This document shows positions 46,243 through 57,840 of a stretch of DNA of 64,000 bases, piece after piece (position 1 is the stretch's first letter; each line of letters opens with the position of its first letter). Made by a program: the position numbers and the translations under genes. This DNA comes from Ceratobasidium sp. AG-K (lineage: Eukaryota; Basidiomycota; Agaricomycetes; Cantharellales; Ceratobasidiaceae), in contig JAWNGF010000009.1 in NCBI GenBank assembly GCA_037039685.1, positions 248,001-312,000 of the forward strand, written 5' to 3'. The notes beneath the pieces are model-generated. The model saw nothing but the letters and a program-made list of their open reading frames with translations. It did not search any database and was not told the DNA's origin.

Positions 46243-46911
46243 CTGTGAAGGATGGCGAGTGTAGATGGGGGTGGCAGCACGCCGACTCGGTTAGGGGCTG
46301 GCCTGAAACCACCAGCAGAGTCAGGGGCAGAGTTGGAGCCCACAAAGCATAGGGGCACAAGTGCACTGGATGTTCGCTGTGGCGCTGCAGATTGCTCCAA
46401 CTTGAGGCTACTTTCTACTCGGACTCCATTGTCGCACTGGCTACGACCGCGCGCAGGCTCGGAGGCGACCGGACAAATAGAGTGTGCATACAGATTTCGA
46501 GTCACGTGCGGGAAGATCCTTAGTGTCTTCGGACAAAGGTCGACCACGCCAAACATCACAACGCAATTGTGATGTATTGAAACTTTGTATTGCTTCTGCT
46601 GGGCCAGCCCAATGTCCGTTCCGACTTCTGCAAAGAACAGCCTTCGGTGTCAGCCAGTCATCCCTACCACAAACCATATAAAGCTTCTGCTCGAGGATGC
46701 CCAGGTCTCCTCATCTCCCCACGTTCTTCTATCATAGGTTACCTCTGCTCTGCTGGTAACGGAACCGAGCTATTGTAGCCGCATTAGTAGAGTCAGGACT
46801 CGGATCTAGTGCATTTATCAGTTCGTTCTGTTTCTTAAACTTACTGTGAGTAACCTGGTTGGATGTTGTGGCTGCTCGATCTGACCTTCATGTCATTAGC
46901 AGTCTATCACA
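46243..46911. other. Divergent intergenic region, tetraspanin and 47-kb gene
   Basis: 669 bases holding two promoters. Several overlapping short frames on both strands are shadows of no recognised protein. Confidence 0.45.
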
Positions 46912-47459
46912 ATGGTTGCCATTCATGTTCGCGATATCCAAATCAACCCAACTGTAAACACAAAGTCACCCTTGCCTATGTGGATCCCCATTTTCTTGGT
47001 GATCATTTTGAGTGAGCCTGACAGTATGGGGTGTTGTACTTGGCGCTTATATGCTCCCCTCTAGTCGTGGTCCCTATCTGTGTATATGCGGTTTACGAGG
47101 TCTATGTGCGCCGCAGGGGCACGGCAAGTCAACCCAACACCCCTGCACCAGCCGATATCGACATGGAGCAGCGACCTTCGGAACCACGCCCTTCGACTAG
47201 CAAATGGTCGCTCGCAGTCCCGGGGTGGAACACGAAAGCCAACACAATGCGTCGCGGGTCCGATGGCGGCTTCCCACCCGGGACTCGTCACATTGCTTTC
47301 CCCGACCCCATCCACTCTGCTTCGACCGACTCGCTCGACCACAAGGTGCCCTCCAGTCTCGGCCCTCTATCTTCCGTTGTTTCGCCTGTGACCAACCAAT
47401 ATCCTACCCCGCCTCGTGCAGTCGCCAGCCACACGGGCGAGCGCTACTACGCAAACTAA
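46912..47459 (+). CDS. Small single-pass membrane protein
   Basis: Two exons (46912-47011 and 47065-47459) give 164 residues. The family is not recognised. A short N-terminal segment (MVAIHVRDIQINPTVNT) precedes one membrane helix (MWIPIFLVIILIVVPICVYA), interrupted by the intron, and then a basic stop-transfer (YEVYVRRRG). The C-terminal 115 residues are Pro/Ser/Thr-rich with the pattern of a cytosolic disordered tail, ending GERYYAN. Topology is therefore probably N-out, C-in. The intron is a good GTGAGC...CTCTAG of 53 nt. The long open second exon and the composition support coding. Confidence 0.72.
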
Positions 47460-47804
47460 ACTCTCCTGCTCAAACTGAACTGGGTTTATTGGGTTTCTAT
47501 GTAGGCATATTGTGAACTGTATCATTGCTCGGCCAACTATACTCCACTCCTTCTAATTCACGTTTGATTCGTTTGTAATTTTAATCATAAGTATATTTGT
47601 AGCTCTGTACACTTTGGGGACCCTTTCAATCAACTTTTGTTCGAACCGTTGGAAAAACTTTTGTATGGCTTCGTGCCAAGACCCGAATTTATTCTGAGAC
47701 TTGACAGCAGTGCTCCGCATTCATCGGACACATGTCAACGGCGAGATGCTTTGTACGGGATCCTTTCATCGCCACGGGTTCCAGAACGAGGTTAAACTCG
47801 CGAA
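47460..47804. other. Intergenic, convergent 3' ends
   Basis: 345 bases of AT-rich 3' flanking sequence between the small membrane-protein gene and Rrp40. Nothing else seen. Confidence 0.5.
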
Positions 47805-48678
47805 TCAACGCGAAGACAAAATGTCATTGATAAAACTACGCATAGCCACCTCGTCGGTCCCTTGGTCGTCAAAAGACTGTAGGCACTGTGCAACAAGGAC
47901 TGTATTATGCGGCGTGTCCGACGACACCCAGATTCTCCCATTGACTCCTATGGAAACCTCGAGCGGCACACGGGCACCAATAAGAGGCAATAAGTAATGG
48001 TTCCTGTCGAGTAGACTGTAGCATGCATGAGCAACCAGCTTTGTACACTTCAAATGACTAAAGCACTCACGCGCGGCAAGTTGCAAGGTTACAGGTCACG
48101 ATGTACCCATCTTTTAGCTCGCCAAACCCGTCAGATTTGTGTGTGGAAGCGTCAAAACATTCAAGCTCTGGTTCCATATCTTTGTGTGCCAATGAAACTC
48201 GTGCGTAAACCACGGATCCGACCTAGACACCAGCAATTTAGCCTTTGTGTTTCCCGTTGTGATGCTGTATGTGTGCGGACCTTGAGATTGGGCTTATTTC
48301 GTTTTGTTGCGCCTTCAAAGGCCAGGGCATCAAGTGTAGCGGGATGGGCCGAGCCAATGTCGACGCGATACATGTCCTGTGTGCGATGTGTGACGTAACC
48401 TATCACGGATTCTTGCGCGGCAGGTGAGTACTGTCGTTGCGTCAGTCCTCGTCACACTGTCCCTTTGAGCCACTCACCCTACTAGCCCTTCGATCGATCC
48501 ACCACTTGTTTCCTTTTGCAACATGCTGAAGCGTACCCGGACTAACGGCAGTAATCTGTACACTCTCGTTTGGATTGTTCCCACGCGACTGCTGTAGACC
48601 AGGCCCAAGTTTAATGGAAGCCCCAGAGAGCGCCGAGCTGGGAAGTTTATCTCCAGGTAACATGAGTGTATTTTCCAT
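47805..48678 (-). CDS. RRP40: RNA exosome cap subunit Rrp40
   Basis: Rrp40 (EXOSC3) is one of three S1/KH cap proteins that guide RNA into the nuclear and cytoplasmic exosome. Four exons (48678-48478, 48430-48281, 48222-48071, 48015-47805) give 237 residues, the normal size. Signatures are MLPGDKLPSS and KLGPGLQQ at the N-terminus, the S1 domain MYRVDIGSAHPATLDALAFE followed by GATKRNKPNLKVGSVVYARV, MEPELECFDASTHKSDGFG, and the KH domain with LLDRNHYLLPLIGARVPLEV and IGVNGRIWV. It is divergent from the Rad60-like gene with 308 bp between start codons. Confidence 0.95.
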
Positions 48679-48986
48679 TGTTCGAATTCAGGATTCACAC
48701 AGACAGAAATAGTATAGCAGATTAGAACGCAAATCGACAACAGTCCTTTGAGTAGTACTTTCTAGCAGTTCAAGGGCAGCTAACGAGTCAAGTCCAGAAA
48801 AGACACTTTGAAGGGCGACATCAAACCTTCTCTCACGTGATGGTCTTGCGCGCTATTTCCTCCTCGATCTCCCCGCCTTGCCCGCGTTTCGTCCTCGAAC
48901 TGTTCTTGTCCCACTTGACCTCGAGCTTTAGCAAGTGTTTATAGTGCATTCAGCCCTTTTAATATACTGCTTTGAACTAGTTTGTC

Positions 48987-50512
48987 ATGTCTGCTCGGCC
49001 CCGTCCAAGACCGCGACCTCGCCCAAAGGTCACCTCGGATAACTCCACGGCATCCACATCTGCAGCTTCACTGGACACTACATCCGCGAAATCGCCTAAT
49101 TCTTCAACCAACGACGACGATCTCTTTATACGACATGATCCAAACCGCTTAGAGGCTATATACAAGCAAAGTAAGTGAGTGGTGTAGGTGGAATCTCAAT
49201 TAGCGGGAGGCTTGTCGCTTACTGAACAATGCAGAGAAACCAAGGGAACAATCTCCGGTGCGTGATGTCAAGTATTTCGACGCGAATAATACGGACGAGT
49301 CGCCCGAGTCGAAACGGCGCCGGCGGGAGATGGCGCCAAGGAACAAGCCCTTGCCTGCATGGACCCAGAAACCTAGGTGAGTGACCCGGAAGGACCCTCA
49401 TCATATACTGAGAAAACTCGTAGAGAGGTTACTGCCATTCCTTTGGAGTCAGACGACGATAGTTCCGAACCAGAGATATTGGATGACGATGTCGCGGAAA
49501 TAGCATCACCACCTGCTCCACAACCTAGACTTCGAGAGAGATCAATTACCCCACCTCCTATGCACTTGCGTCAACAGGTCGGTAGGCAGGTCAAAGAGGT
49601 GTTACGGTAAGTGATATCACGCCCTGGGCTGCTTTGCGTCGGACTGAATAAGGTGCAGCAATCTATACGACGCAGAGGATGATGATGATTACCACGACTT
49701 TGAGGGAGAGTCTCAAGATGCGATTCAGCTCTTACCTGAGCTCGCGGCCATACAAAGGAATGCACGAGCAACATCGTTGGCGCCTGAAATCCCAGAAACT
49801 CGTTCGATTGAGTTGCACATCAAATGGATACCACACCCAGTGCAACCAGCCTCACTCGAGAAGGAACTAACGTCTTGGACGTTCAATGTTCCACTGGTGA
49901 GCCTTACATGGTTTCATTCGACGCGTACTTATGGTGGTTACAGAACAAGCCATTCGGAGAAATTCGAAGGATGCTTACTGGGCTCCCACCATTACACCCC
50001 GTGCTGCGATGGAAAAGCAAGAAACTTTTTGATGGTGGTACCCCCGCCACATTGATCGCTGGCAGCAAACTCGAAATTCGTAAGTACATTATCAATTTAT
50101 CTGATTTTGGCAAAAATAATAATAATGAAAAATGATTGATTCAGAGGCCATGACTCAACAGACACACGAGTACTTTGAAGAAAGACATCAACTTCCTTCT
50201 TCTGCCCCTGGGAGTGACGCAGGAGAGGAAGAGGAGGCTCCGGGCAACTCCCGAGAGGCCTCTCCCGCCGCCGCCGAAAAGATTACCCTCCGACTGCGGA
50301 CAGGTCCAGGGGACGGCCGACCCCAGACTGTGCGCGTCTTGGCCGATGCGACTGTCGAGAGCGTTATTGCTGCGTTTTTGAACAAGACTGGAAGAGCAGG
50401 AATGCAAGGCGTCCGATTGCAGATCGACGGTGAGGATTTGGAGATGGATTCAACCGTTGCGGATGCGGATTTAGAAGACGGCGACCTTGTCGAGGTCGCA
50501 GGCATCGATTAG
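48987..50512 (+). CDS. Rad60/Esc2-like SUMO-domain protein
   Basis: Six exons (48987-49170, 49235-49376, 49424-49606, 49659-49896, 49944-50079, 50145-50512) give 416 residues. The C-terminal 80 residues form a ubiquitin-like fold of the Rad60-SLD type: ITLRLRTGPGDGRPQTVRV, then ESVIAAFLNKTGRAGMQGVR, then LQIDGEDLEMDSTVADADLE and DLVEVAGID. There is no C-terminal di-glycine, as expected for Rad60/Esc2, which carry SUMO-like domains without being conjugated. A weaker second SUMO-like region (RSIELHIKWIPHP ... GSKLEI) precedes it. The N-terminus is basic and the middle very acidic (SDDDSSEPEILDDD). These proteins help SUMO-dependent repair and stability at stalled forks. Confidence 0.85.
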
Positions 50513-51075
50513 GACAACTTAATGTCGGACATTTCTCTGGGATATCATGGACGCATGCCTTTTTAGGACTTGCTGCATGGTTACGTCTGGCAAGATTCTC
50601 CTGACTCGGGAATCGTTGGACTACATCGTTGCAACACAGGACAAGCCAGTGTGCAAGCACCGTCCGAATATAACGAATTTATTGTTTGTTCGTCTACGTT
50701 GGTACATTTAGTTTCAAGCTGAGGTCCTTGCTGCGACTGGAATGGCTGGTGAAATGAACTTGTGTTTGGTCGGATTTAGCAGAAATATTTAGCCGTTGGT
50801 GGCCGTGCTCCGGTGATGTTTGAGTTTCATTCCGGCTTGTTTCCAAGACGGCGATCAGGAAGACAATCATGAAATGATTATAACTGCTGTGGCTTCATCC
50901 CGGAATGTTTCTTGCCCCACCGCCGCTGCTACAGGTAGCAGTACATACGCTCTCTCACTGGCTGGACCGTTGTATTCTCTACCGTTGTCGGCTGGCCTGG
51001 CAACAACTAGTACTCGCAACTCACCTCGAGCACGCGAGAGACTAACAACGGACTGACTACTGCTCCCGTCCAGCG
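50513..51075. other. Intergenic between the Rad60-like and RGS genes
   Basis: 563 bases with a 3' UTR and the RGS promoter. Nothing else seen. Confidence 0.45.
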
Positions 51076-52531
51076 ATGAGTGCAATGGGATTTGGCAAAC
51101 ACAGCTCAGACTGTGCGTGTTGCAAGGGCCCTGCGGCATGGTCGGTCCTCCTGCCGAGTCTCACCCCATTGGCTCCTGCGGCCTCGAGAGACACCCTTGT
51201 CGTCAGTGCAACCAACCAACCCGAAGTGGTTAAATCTAGCAAGTGGGACTGGCTCCGCCTTCCGAACTGGGCTTTACCTACTCGCGCTGTACCGCTGACT
51301 CTGGACGATGACGATTCACCTGTTCCCCTCGATGCGATTCTCGCCGGCCGAACCAAGAGCCCGATCCGGGTTGAAGATTTGAGGGCGTTTGTGAGGAATG
51401 ATAACCATGTCCAGAAGGATTCATCTCGAGCCTTGGAGTTTTTGTTGACGTACAATAGGTTAGAGCTAGTATTGGTCCCGGGATGAACTCATTGTGCTGA
51501 AACCTAATCGAATATCCTAGCTATCGCGCTGCATTCTTTGCTCTGCCACCCGAGAAACAAGCACCTCACCCACATGCTGCCCTACAGGGCCCGTCACTCG
51601 CAGACAAGGCAGCCGAGATCCAGTCCAGGTTTCCGCCAGGCAGTGTCTCAGACGGACCTGCCCGTCCGACCGCCGCGGCTCATCCCACCAACCCAACTCA
51701 AGCATATCCGCACCTCAATCCGGACTTTCAACCGCTTCGGCAAGAACTGCAGAATATTATCGATCTGTACCTCCAGCCCCACTCGCTTAGCCCAGTCACC
51801 TCGCTCGTTTCAACCAATATCCTCCGTCAAGCTCTGTCCGATGCCAAACTCACTACCCACCCATCCGCGCTCGATCCAGTCGCATCAACGTCCATTCTCA
51901 TTTGACCACCGATGTACTACCCCGCTTTCTTGATCACGCAGTGTCGAATCTTTCAGCTACCACGTCCCGCGGGCGAATGCTCATCGCCTGCATCGCATTT
52001 GCAGCCGCACTCGTCCTAGAGGTATTTTTGATCATGTACCGGACAGGGCGCCCAGCGCGGCTGTTCGCTGTACCGCTCTGGATCTTGGCTATTGGGTATG
52101 CTATTGGGTCCCAGACAGGGTTGTGTTTCTGGTTGGCTTGGCGGGGAACAAGGGAGCACAAGCCTTACGAGGTTGGGACTCCATTGAATTCACCCAAGGA
52201 ACCAAGCTTCAAAGCCCCCGTTGCTGCAAAAGAACCACAGCGGCCCCTTGCGTTGTTATCTCGTTTCAAGCTTCTTGCACGAAAGCCTCCTCAAGTGCCT
52301 CCTCGGCCTCGTACGCTGGCTGAAAAGGGGGAGCTCCCACCGTTGCCCGTGGAAGCCGACCTGGAAGCTGCCTTTGAGAAGGGTCACTCGCGGAGAAATA
52401 CGTCTGTAGGATCGAGGGAGTCGTTTGCTCCACTAATTGAATCCAAGGAGGATGGACTATTCAAGAAGATCATGCGATTCACTGGGACTGCGGTGGATAC
52501 GGTTGCAGTGGAAGATTCGCGCGTTCGGTGA
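51076..52531 (+). CDS. RGS-domain membrane protein, one frameshift
   Basis: Exons 51076-51458 and 51521-52531 (intron 62 nt). Regulators of G-protein signalling speed GTP hydrolysis on G-alpha. The split RGS domain reads IRVEDLRAFVRNDNHVQKDS, ALEFLLTYNSYRAAFFALP, then LRQELQNIIDLYLQPHS and LRQALSDAKLTTHPSALDPV, with an insertion of about 50 Pro-rich residues in the middle. The frame then shifts: at 51887-51888 one more A in CAACG would join DPVASNVHSHLTTD to VLPRFLDHAVSNLS, the last RGS helix. Two membrane helices follow (MLIACIAFAAALVLEVFLIM and VPLWILAIGYAIGSQTGLCF) and then a cytosolic Ser/Pro tail. RGS proteins with C-terminal helices are common in fungi. The tail ends EDSRVR. Confidence 0.82.
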
Positions 52532-53514
52532 GCTCGCTTGTCCGGTAAATTATCGGTGCTAACGCATTCTATTACAATAGCAAGTTACAAGCAATGGTTG
52601 GAGCTAGGGTCGCCGTGTGTGAGTTCTATCGTACTATGTTGTGTGGAAGTATCTCAGTTATTTATGTATATCAAAAGGGCTCATTCTAGGTACATCCCTG
52701 GTCATCGGGGTTGTCATGGCCATACCATAACCGGACAGTTTCAGTTGTGAATTTCGTCGTTCATTTGGGTTCCAACGCCTTCCACCTGTTTTCATATTCG
52801 TTCGTTTGGCTTCTTATTTTGGTTCCTTTGATCTGGCTCGTCGTGTAAACCTGGCCCTGGATGTTGTATTTTTTCGATGAAACCGGACTAGGCACTTGTA
52901 GCTTCAGTTGCCTGTTCAATATGTAAGCCCGGGGTTTGAATGGCTATGGCAGGGCTCGCGTGGGTTGAGCTATGTTTGAACTGAGGCGCTTAGGAAGACA
53001 AGCTTAATTTGACGGCTTATCCAGGCATGACGCTGCGGGTCTGGCCATCTCAAGGGTCGATCCGTCGATGCATCGATTGTTATTCTCCTGTAATGCGGCC
53101 CTTGATAACGAACGCGGAATTGAATAGGTTGCCATGCACCACAAGCTCGTCCGTGAGTTCGACACCTCCCTCTGAACGCATACAGCAAGATCAGCTGCAG
53201 GCTAGCTTAACTTGGGACCGGACGGGCCGACAATTGCGATCGAAAAGCCAATCCTGGCCGGAAAGAAGGTCGATCAATTGTGGGTTTGTTTGTGGCTGAC
53301 ACGGCTAACAACAACTCAGGTTTGTCATTTCATCCACCACCCACCCCTGCCACGAATTACCCCAAATGGTTCAATCACAGGCAAGAAAAGGAAGTTGACG
53401 CCCTGTGGTTATTCAGATTATACCGCATGGTTGTCGTAAGGAAGTTTGCCGGAATCAGTCATGCGGGAGATCGAGTTTGATGTTAGGAACATTTGGTAGG
53501 TGTGTGGTGTCAAA
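52532..53514. other. Intergenic between the RGS and receptor genes
   Basis: Nearly 1 kb with only short unsupported frames. It should contain the receptor promoter. Confidence 0.4.
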
Positions 53515-55984
53515 ATGCGCGGGGTCGCACCCTTTGAGCTCTTTCTCCCCTCCCTCTTCGAGTTTGGCCTGCGGACCGTATGCGCGCCAGGTCTTATTTT
53601 CCTTCAGTGGAGAGTTAGTTCTATTCTATGCAACCCTATCAAGTATTCTTACTTGTTCTTTATGGGATATCTATCGGTATGTAGGTATTATTCATTTGGC
53701 CGCAAGGCAGCTCACGCGAGTCGATAGTTTCGATTGTTCTCCTTCTCATCACAACATAGTATGTTATCGTCTTGCTCGCTAGAGCTCGGGCTTACATCTT
53801 ACAGCGCATACCGGGTTCGATGGCACCCCGTTGTGAGCATCATATTATGGATGTCTATACCGTACGCGGTGGTTGCCTTGCTGCACTATCCCCTCAACGG
53901 CATCCTAAGCGAGCGATTGCCAATACCCCCTCGGGATCGTCCTCTGGATCAGCAGCATACAGGTCTCGCTTACTTCTGTGCCGCTGAAGCCATCCTGTAC
54001 GTGTGCAATGGCCCAAGGCCTTCAACCTAACTCACATACCATCAGATTGTACATTTTTAGTGCTGCAGGCTCCGGCTTGACGGTGTCTTTCGCGCTGGTA
54101 CGTTGAAACACGTCGGTATGGTCCGAACGCTGACTGACTGACATGTGAATTTAGTCTCTTTTCGCTGTTGTGGTCAAATCCTCCCATCCTGAGCTAGCCA
54201 CATCCCCACGGACGTGGCGGTCCTTTCGTTGGCTTTGGGATGCTTCAACGACAACCCTCTGCGTAGCCCCATTTGTTTGGGTACTTCCACTCGTTGGTGC
54301 AAGCATCGAAGCGCTCGTGCGCACCTCTCGGAAACGTTATCCGGCTATTTATTATTCAAATGTAGGTATACAACGCCCGCAAGCCCTGTCGCCACGGGTG
54401 CTTACCATGGACTTGTAGACATTCTGTAACATAGACGATAGGGCATATCAAGCAGGTGAGTCTGTTCAAACGAGTTCAGGACGTGGCGTATTGAAACCGA
54501 ACAGTTTCAGGGATAATTCTCGGCTTGCCACTCATCGTTGCTGCCATCCTGGTTCTTGTGATCCTGTGCATGCTTGTTCTTATGCGGCTTCAAAATCGCG
54601 GACGGGCTACCCAACTACTCAATGCCCCACTTGCTGCTCGATTCGCGGCGATTGTAGTCCAGATATTTGTGACTGGGATTATCACGATCTGCGAACTCGC
54701 TCTGCAGGATGACCAACTGCGCGGTACATTCCGATTTCATCACTACTGGACTGGTGAGTCTGTCCGGATAAGATATTTATGGAGATTTGGCTGACGCGAT
54801 TCTAGCCTTGACTCCGTTGATAGCATTTTGTATTTTTGGGACACAGCGGGATTTGATGGGTATTTGGAGGTACTGGGCCTATCGAATGGTTGGACGGGAA
54901 CACACGTTTACACCACGCTCGTCCAACGAGGTCCAGACGCTCTCCAACTCTTCGGCCCGCTGTACAACTGGCGCCAACCAGCATGTCATTCGCACTCAAG
55001 ATATGTACAGTGGGGGTAGTAAGGCGCATAAGGCGTCGTCTTCGGCCGGTCGAGCGGACTCCATGTCAATTTCAGACCCTCTCGCTCTGATGAACAGCAA
55101 GCGTTCGCATGGTCCCTCGGAAATGAGCGCCCATGCGGATGCAGACCTCGAATCTACGTTGTCTGAAAGTGGCTCGAGGCGTGGCCGCCGTGGCACGACA
55201 ACGGCGATTCCAGATTTGCCCTACCTACCCGAAATGCCCCATACGACCACAGTCGCCACCCCTTCCCCACAGCAAACCCAATTCTATTCTACCGCCGGAG
55301 CTGTCTCCTCCCAGGGACTTGTTAGTTCGCTGGGACACTCTGGGGCGCGTGGGCTGTTGGCACCCCAGCCGATCTGGCTCCTCCGACGATCGTAGTGACG
55401 GATGGCTTCGGCGCCGTGTTTGGTGCCCAGGTACCGTCATCGGCTCGGGGGGAATGATGGGTCGACCGATTATCACGCGCGAAGAACGTGACAGGCGGCT
55501 GGCTGCCGCGGATAATTCAAGGCAGCGGTACCCTTGGGCTGGGAGCAGTCGGGAACGGGAGCGGACGCGGAGTACTGGGCTTCCTCCGCCGCCGCGGTCT
55601 CCTCGACAGTCGAGCGCACGGCCGTTGTCAGCGGGAGGAAATGCGACACTCGAAAGAGAGTCTCTTGCTCTTCCAAGACCTTCGACTGCAGGATCGGCTA
55701 TGCCGACTTCATGGGATTGGGATTCGCCTTTCCGGTTGGCCAAGAATACTTCTGCAGCGGCCCAGGGGGCCCGCGCAAGTGACGGTGGCTCTGGGAGTCA
55801 CCACGGGAGTGATCAAGGAATAGAACTGGAGGAAAAAATTAGAACCCCATCCGACGGGAGTTTTGAGCGTGGACATTCTCGGAAAGAGAGTCATGAGAAG
55901 GCGAGTTCTGGACCGGATCCCCGAGACTCGTGGATGTCCAAGGAATCACGCATGTCAGCTGCATCTGATAGGACATTTGGTTGA
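53515..55984 (+). CDS. Seven-helix GPCR-like receptor, 5' end unclear, frame breaks in the tail
   Basis: Firm exons: about 53800-53996, 54046-54097, 54155-54361, 54419-54455, 54511-54753 and 54805 onward. Six hydrophobic helices are clear: VVSIILWMSIPYAVVALL, IFSAAGSGLTVSFALSLFA, TLCVAPFVWVLPLVGASIEA, IILGLPLIVAAILVLVILC, FAAIVVQIFVTGIITICELA and LTPLIAFCIFGTQRDLMGIW. A first helix probably lies in 53640-53815 but its splicing could not be settled. The order fits fungal receptor-like proteins with a long Ser-rich cytosolic tail. In the tail the frame changes near 55330 (a short intron or an indel) and again at a G6 run (55447-55452), where one more G restores GGMMGRPIITREERDRR and the rest to the stop at 55984. 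Ligand unknown. The start is a guess. Confidence 0.6.
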
Positions 55985-56508
55985 GGAATTGTATATTTAT
56001 GGTTATGAGCTTGCTATGCGCTATGATATACTCGCTACCTGTAATTGTTTAGGATACATTAGGAGCATTTTGTTTTGTTTGTACGACGACCACAGGATAA
56101 AAGGAAAGAACTTGCGATTCGCGTATCTATGTACCTTGTTACTGAAACTCCCGTAAGACGAGCCGCTCGGCGAGCGGGGAACGTGACTGTGACCTCATGC
56201 CGGGATCGACAGGTCTCGGTCTCGGTCCACCAAGGTGGAGTAATTGCCAATTACCCCAACACGGACGCCGTTTACAAAACAATAAATAGCACGCTGCTGC
56301 CGCGTGTGAGCCCCGAACCACTACAGAAACCCAACTGCCTGCTGCCGCATTCACTCGAAACACACTCGCGTCCTACGTGCGGTCGGCTCTCAGGTCACTT
56401 GACGGAACACGCTCAAGCTTTCAAGACGTTTATAGTCTCGACCGTGCTTGACTTTGACTTGACATTGCCGTCACCCTACCCAATCGCAATTATCACGTAT
56501 CGTCTACT
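55985..56508. other. Intergenic upstream of the small Ser-rich gene
   Basis: 524 bases. Overlapping minus and plus frames near 56075-56512 have no supporting splice sites or homology. Confidence 0.4.
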
Positions 56509-56819
56509 ATGAACTCTTTCATGAACACTATTCGCTTGTTGGCCCGCTCTTCGCTTGTCGAGTCGACGCCCGACGCTCTCCCTGATGTGCCCATGACTAC
56601 TTTCCGTGATTCAAGCTCCTCTCCCCGGCCTTCTATGACCGGCTCTGAAGTAGACTCGGAGCGAGGCGGAGTCTGGTCCTCAGAGTTTCCCTCACCCTCC
56701 GTGTCACCAGTAAGCATATACCCCTGTACGTCTGACTTGGCACTAACACTCTTTTGGCACAGATGAATAACAATAGTTTGGCTTTGGCGTCACCTGCGAG
56801 CTCGTATTACAGCTCATAA
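56509..56819 (+). CDS. Small Ser/Pro-rich protein
   Basis: Two exons (56509-56709 and 56763-56819) with a standard 53-nt intron (GTAAGC...GGCACAG, branch CACTAAC) give 85 residues. It starts MNSFMNTIRLLARSSLVEST; the first 20 residues could form a short amphipathic helix. The rest is Ser/Pro/Glu-rich and likely disordered, ending SPASSYYSS. No family is recognised. The clean intron with an in-phase second exon is the main support. It could be a small fungal-specific protein or a short regulatory peptide. Confidence 0.5.
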
Positions 56820-57068
56820 CTTGATCACATATCTCTGTGAGTTGCTTGCGACTACCTCCTGCATACCTGGTTGACTCTGTGTTAGTTCTAAAACAGGTCC
56901 CTACTGCCAGCATTTCGCTCGCCATATAATCATTACGTCAAGCATAATAATGCATTGTTGTCAGGGGTTCAGTGTAGCATCTACATAACTTATTGTCATT
57001 TTGCGCATATTGTAATACATTGAATCTTGCTATTCCAAATCCTGCATGATGGTGCGAGAAACGAGAAG

Positions 57069-57840
57069 CTATCGTCGGGGGATACCCACTAAGATGCCAA
57101 ACACAATTGCGACAATGGCCACCAATACGGTGCTGATGAAACCAACGGTCTTGCGAGCTGGGGGAAATTGGTTGATCGTCAGCGCATATTGGACCCGGAA
57201 GTACCGGTTGACGCCTGCGTGATGTCGGTTTAGCTTTGAGCAGGTAACCATATAGGGAATACTTACCCAACGCAAGCACGACGAGCCCAACGATAACGAT
57301 CGCGGCTCCGAGTGGTCGCGCGAAACGTTGGAGTTTTCCGCTTAATGGCGAGGTACCCCCAGAGTGTTGTGCGGATATTGTAAACAGTTGGACCAACGCT
57401 AAAAAATATCGTCATTGAGAACAAAGTCGGGATGACGTGCTTGATCGACGCACCTACACCAGTTGATGCAATGGCCAAAGACGTACGGACATAAGCGAGC
57501 CACGTCCGTTCATTCGCCAGGTGATCGCGTGCTAAGAACGATGACTTTTGCTTAGCTATCACGCATCTTGCACAGGTTTTCCACACTTACCAACGCTACC
57601 AGAGTTTTCCAGTACCATTCTTGGATTAAGCTTCTCTATCCACGCGCTGACTCTGGTTCTCTGAGTCGACTCATCTTCCTCGTCGTCCTCCCAACCTCGT
57701 GAGGTGTTACTCGGGCCGGGTTCGTGTCGAGCCATTTCAGGCTTTGGAGGTGCAGTCGAAATTACAGGAATGGTACCCTGCCGCTCTCGAGGCAAGGATG
57801 CGGGGGGAGGAGGGATGGGAGAGCCGTCTCTCGACTCCAT
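57069..57840 (-). CDS. DUF202 membrane protein
   Basis: Four exons (57840-57591, 57531-57460, 57398-57267, 57214-57069) give 199 residues. The DUF202/YidH signature is exact: ARDHLANERTWLAYVRTSLA leads into the first helix (IASTALVQLFTISA), followed by ARPLGAAIVIVGLVVLALG and, after GVNRYFRVQYAL, the third helix VGFISTVLVAIVAIVFGILV. The N-terminal 80 residues are Pro/Glu-rich and cytosolic. In fungi the same domain forms the membrane part of VTC polyphosphate polymerase subunits and also occurs alone, as here, with unknown function. The second exon start at 57531 was chosen over 57555 because it gives a 59-nt rather than a 35-nt intron. Confidence 0.88.

Noticed and set aside
12555..57590. 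Programmed ribosomal frameshifting as the cause of the frame breaks
   Set aside because: Sites have no slippery heptamer or downstream structure in common, occur in unrelated families, and most sit in homopolymers.
57532..57590. 35-nt intron in the DUF202 gene ending at GTGATAG
   Set aside because: The next AG (GTTCTTAG) is in the same phase, gives a 59-nt intron with a CTAAG branch, and fits the family better.
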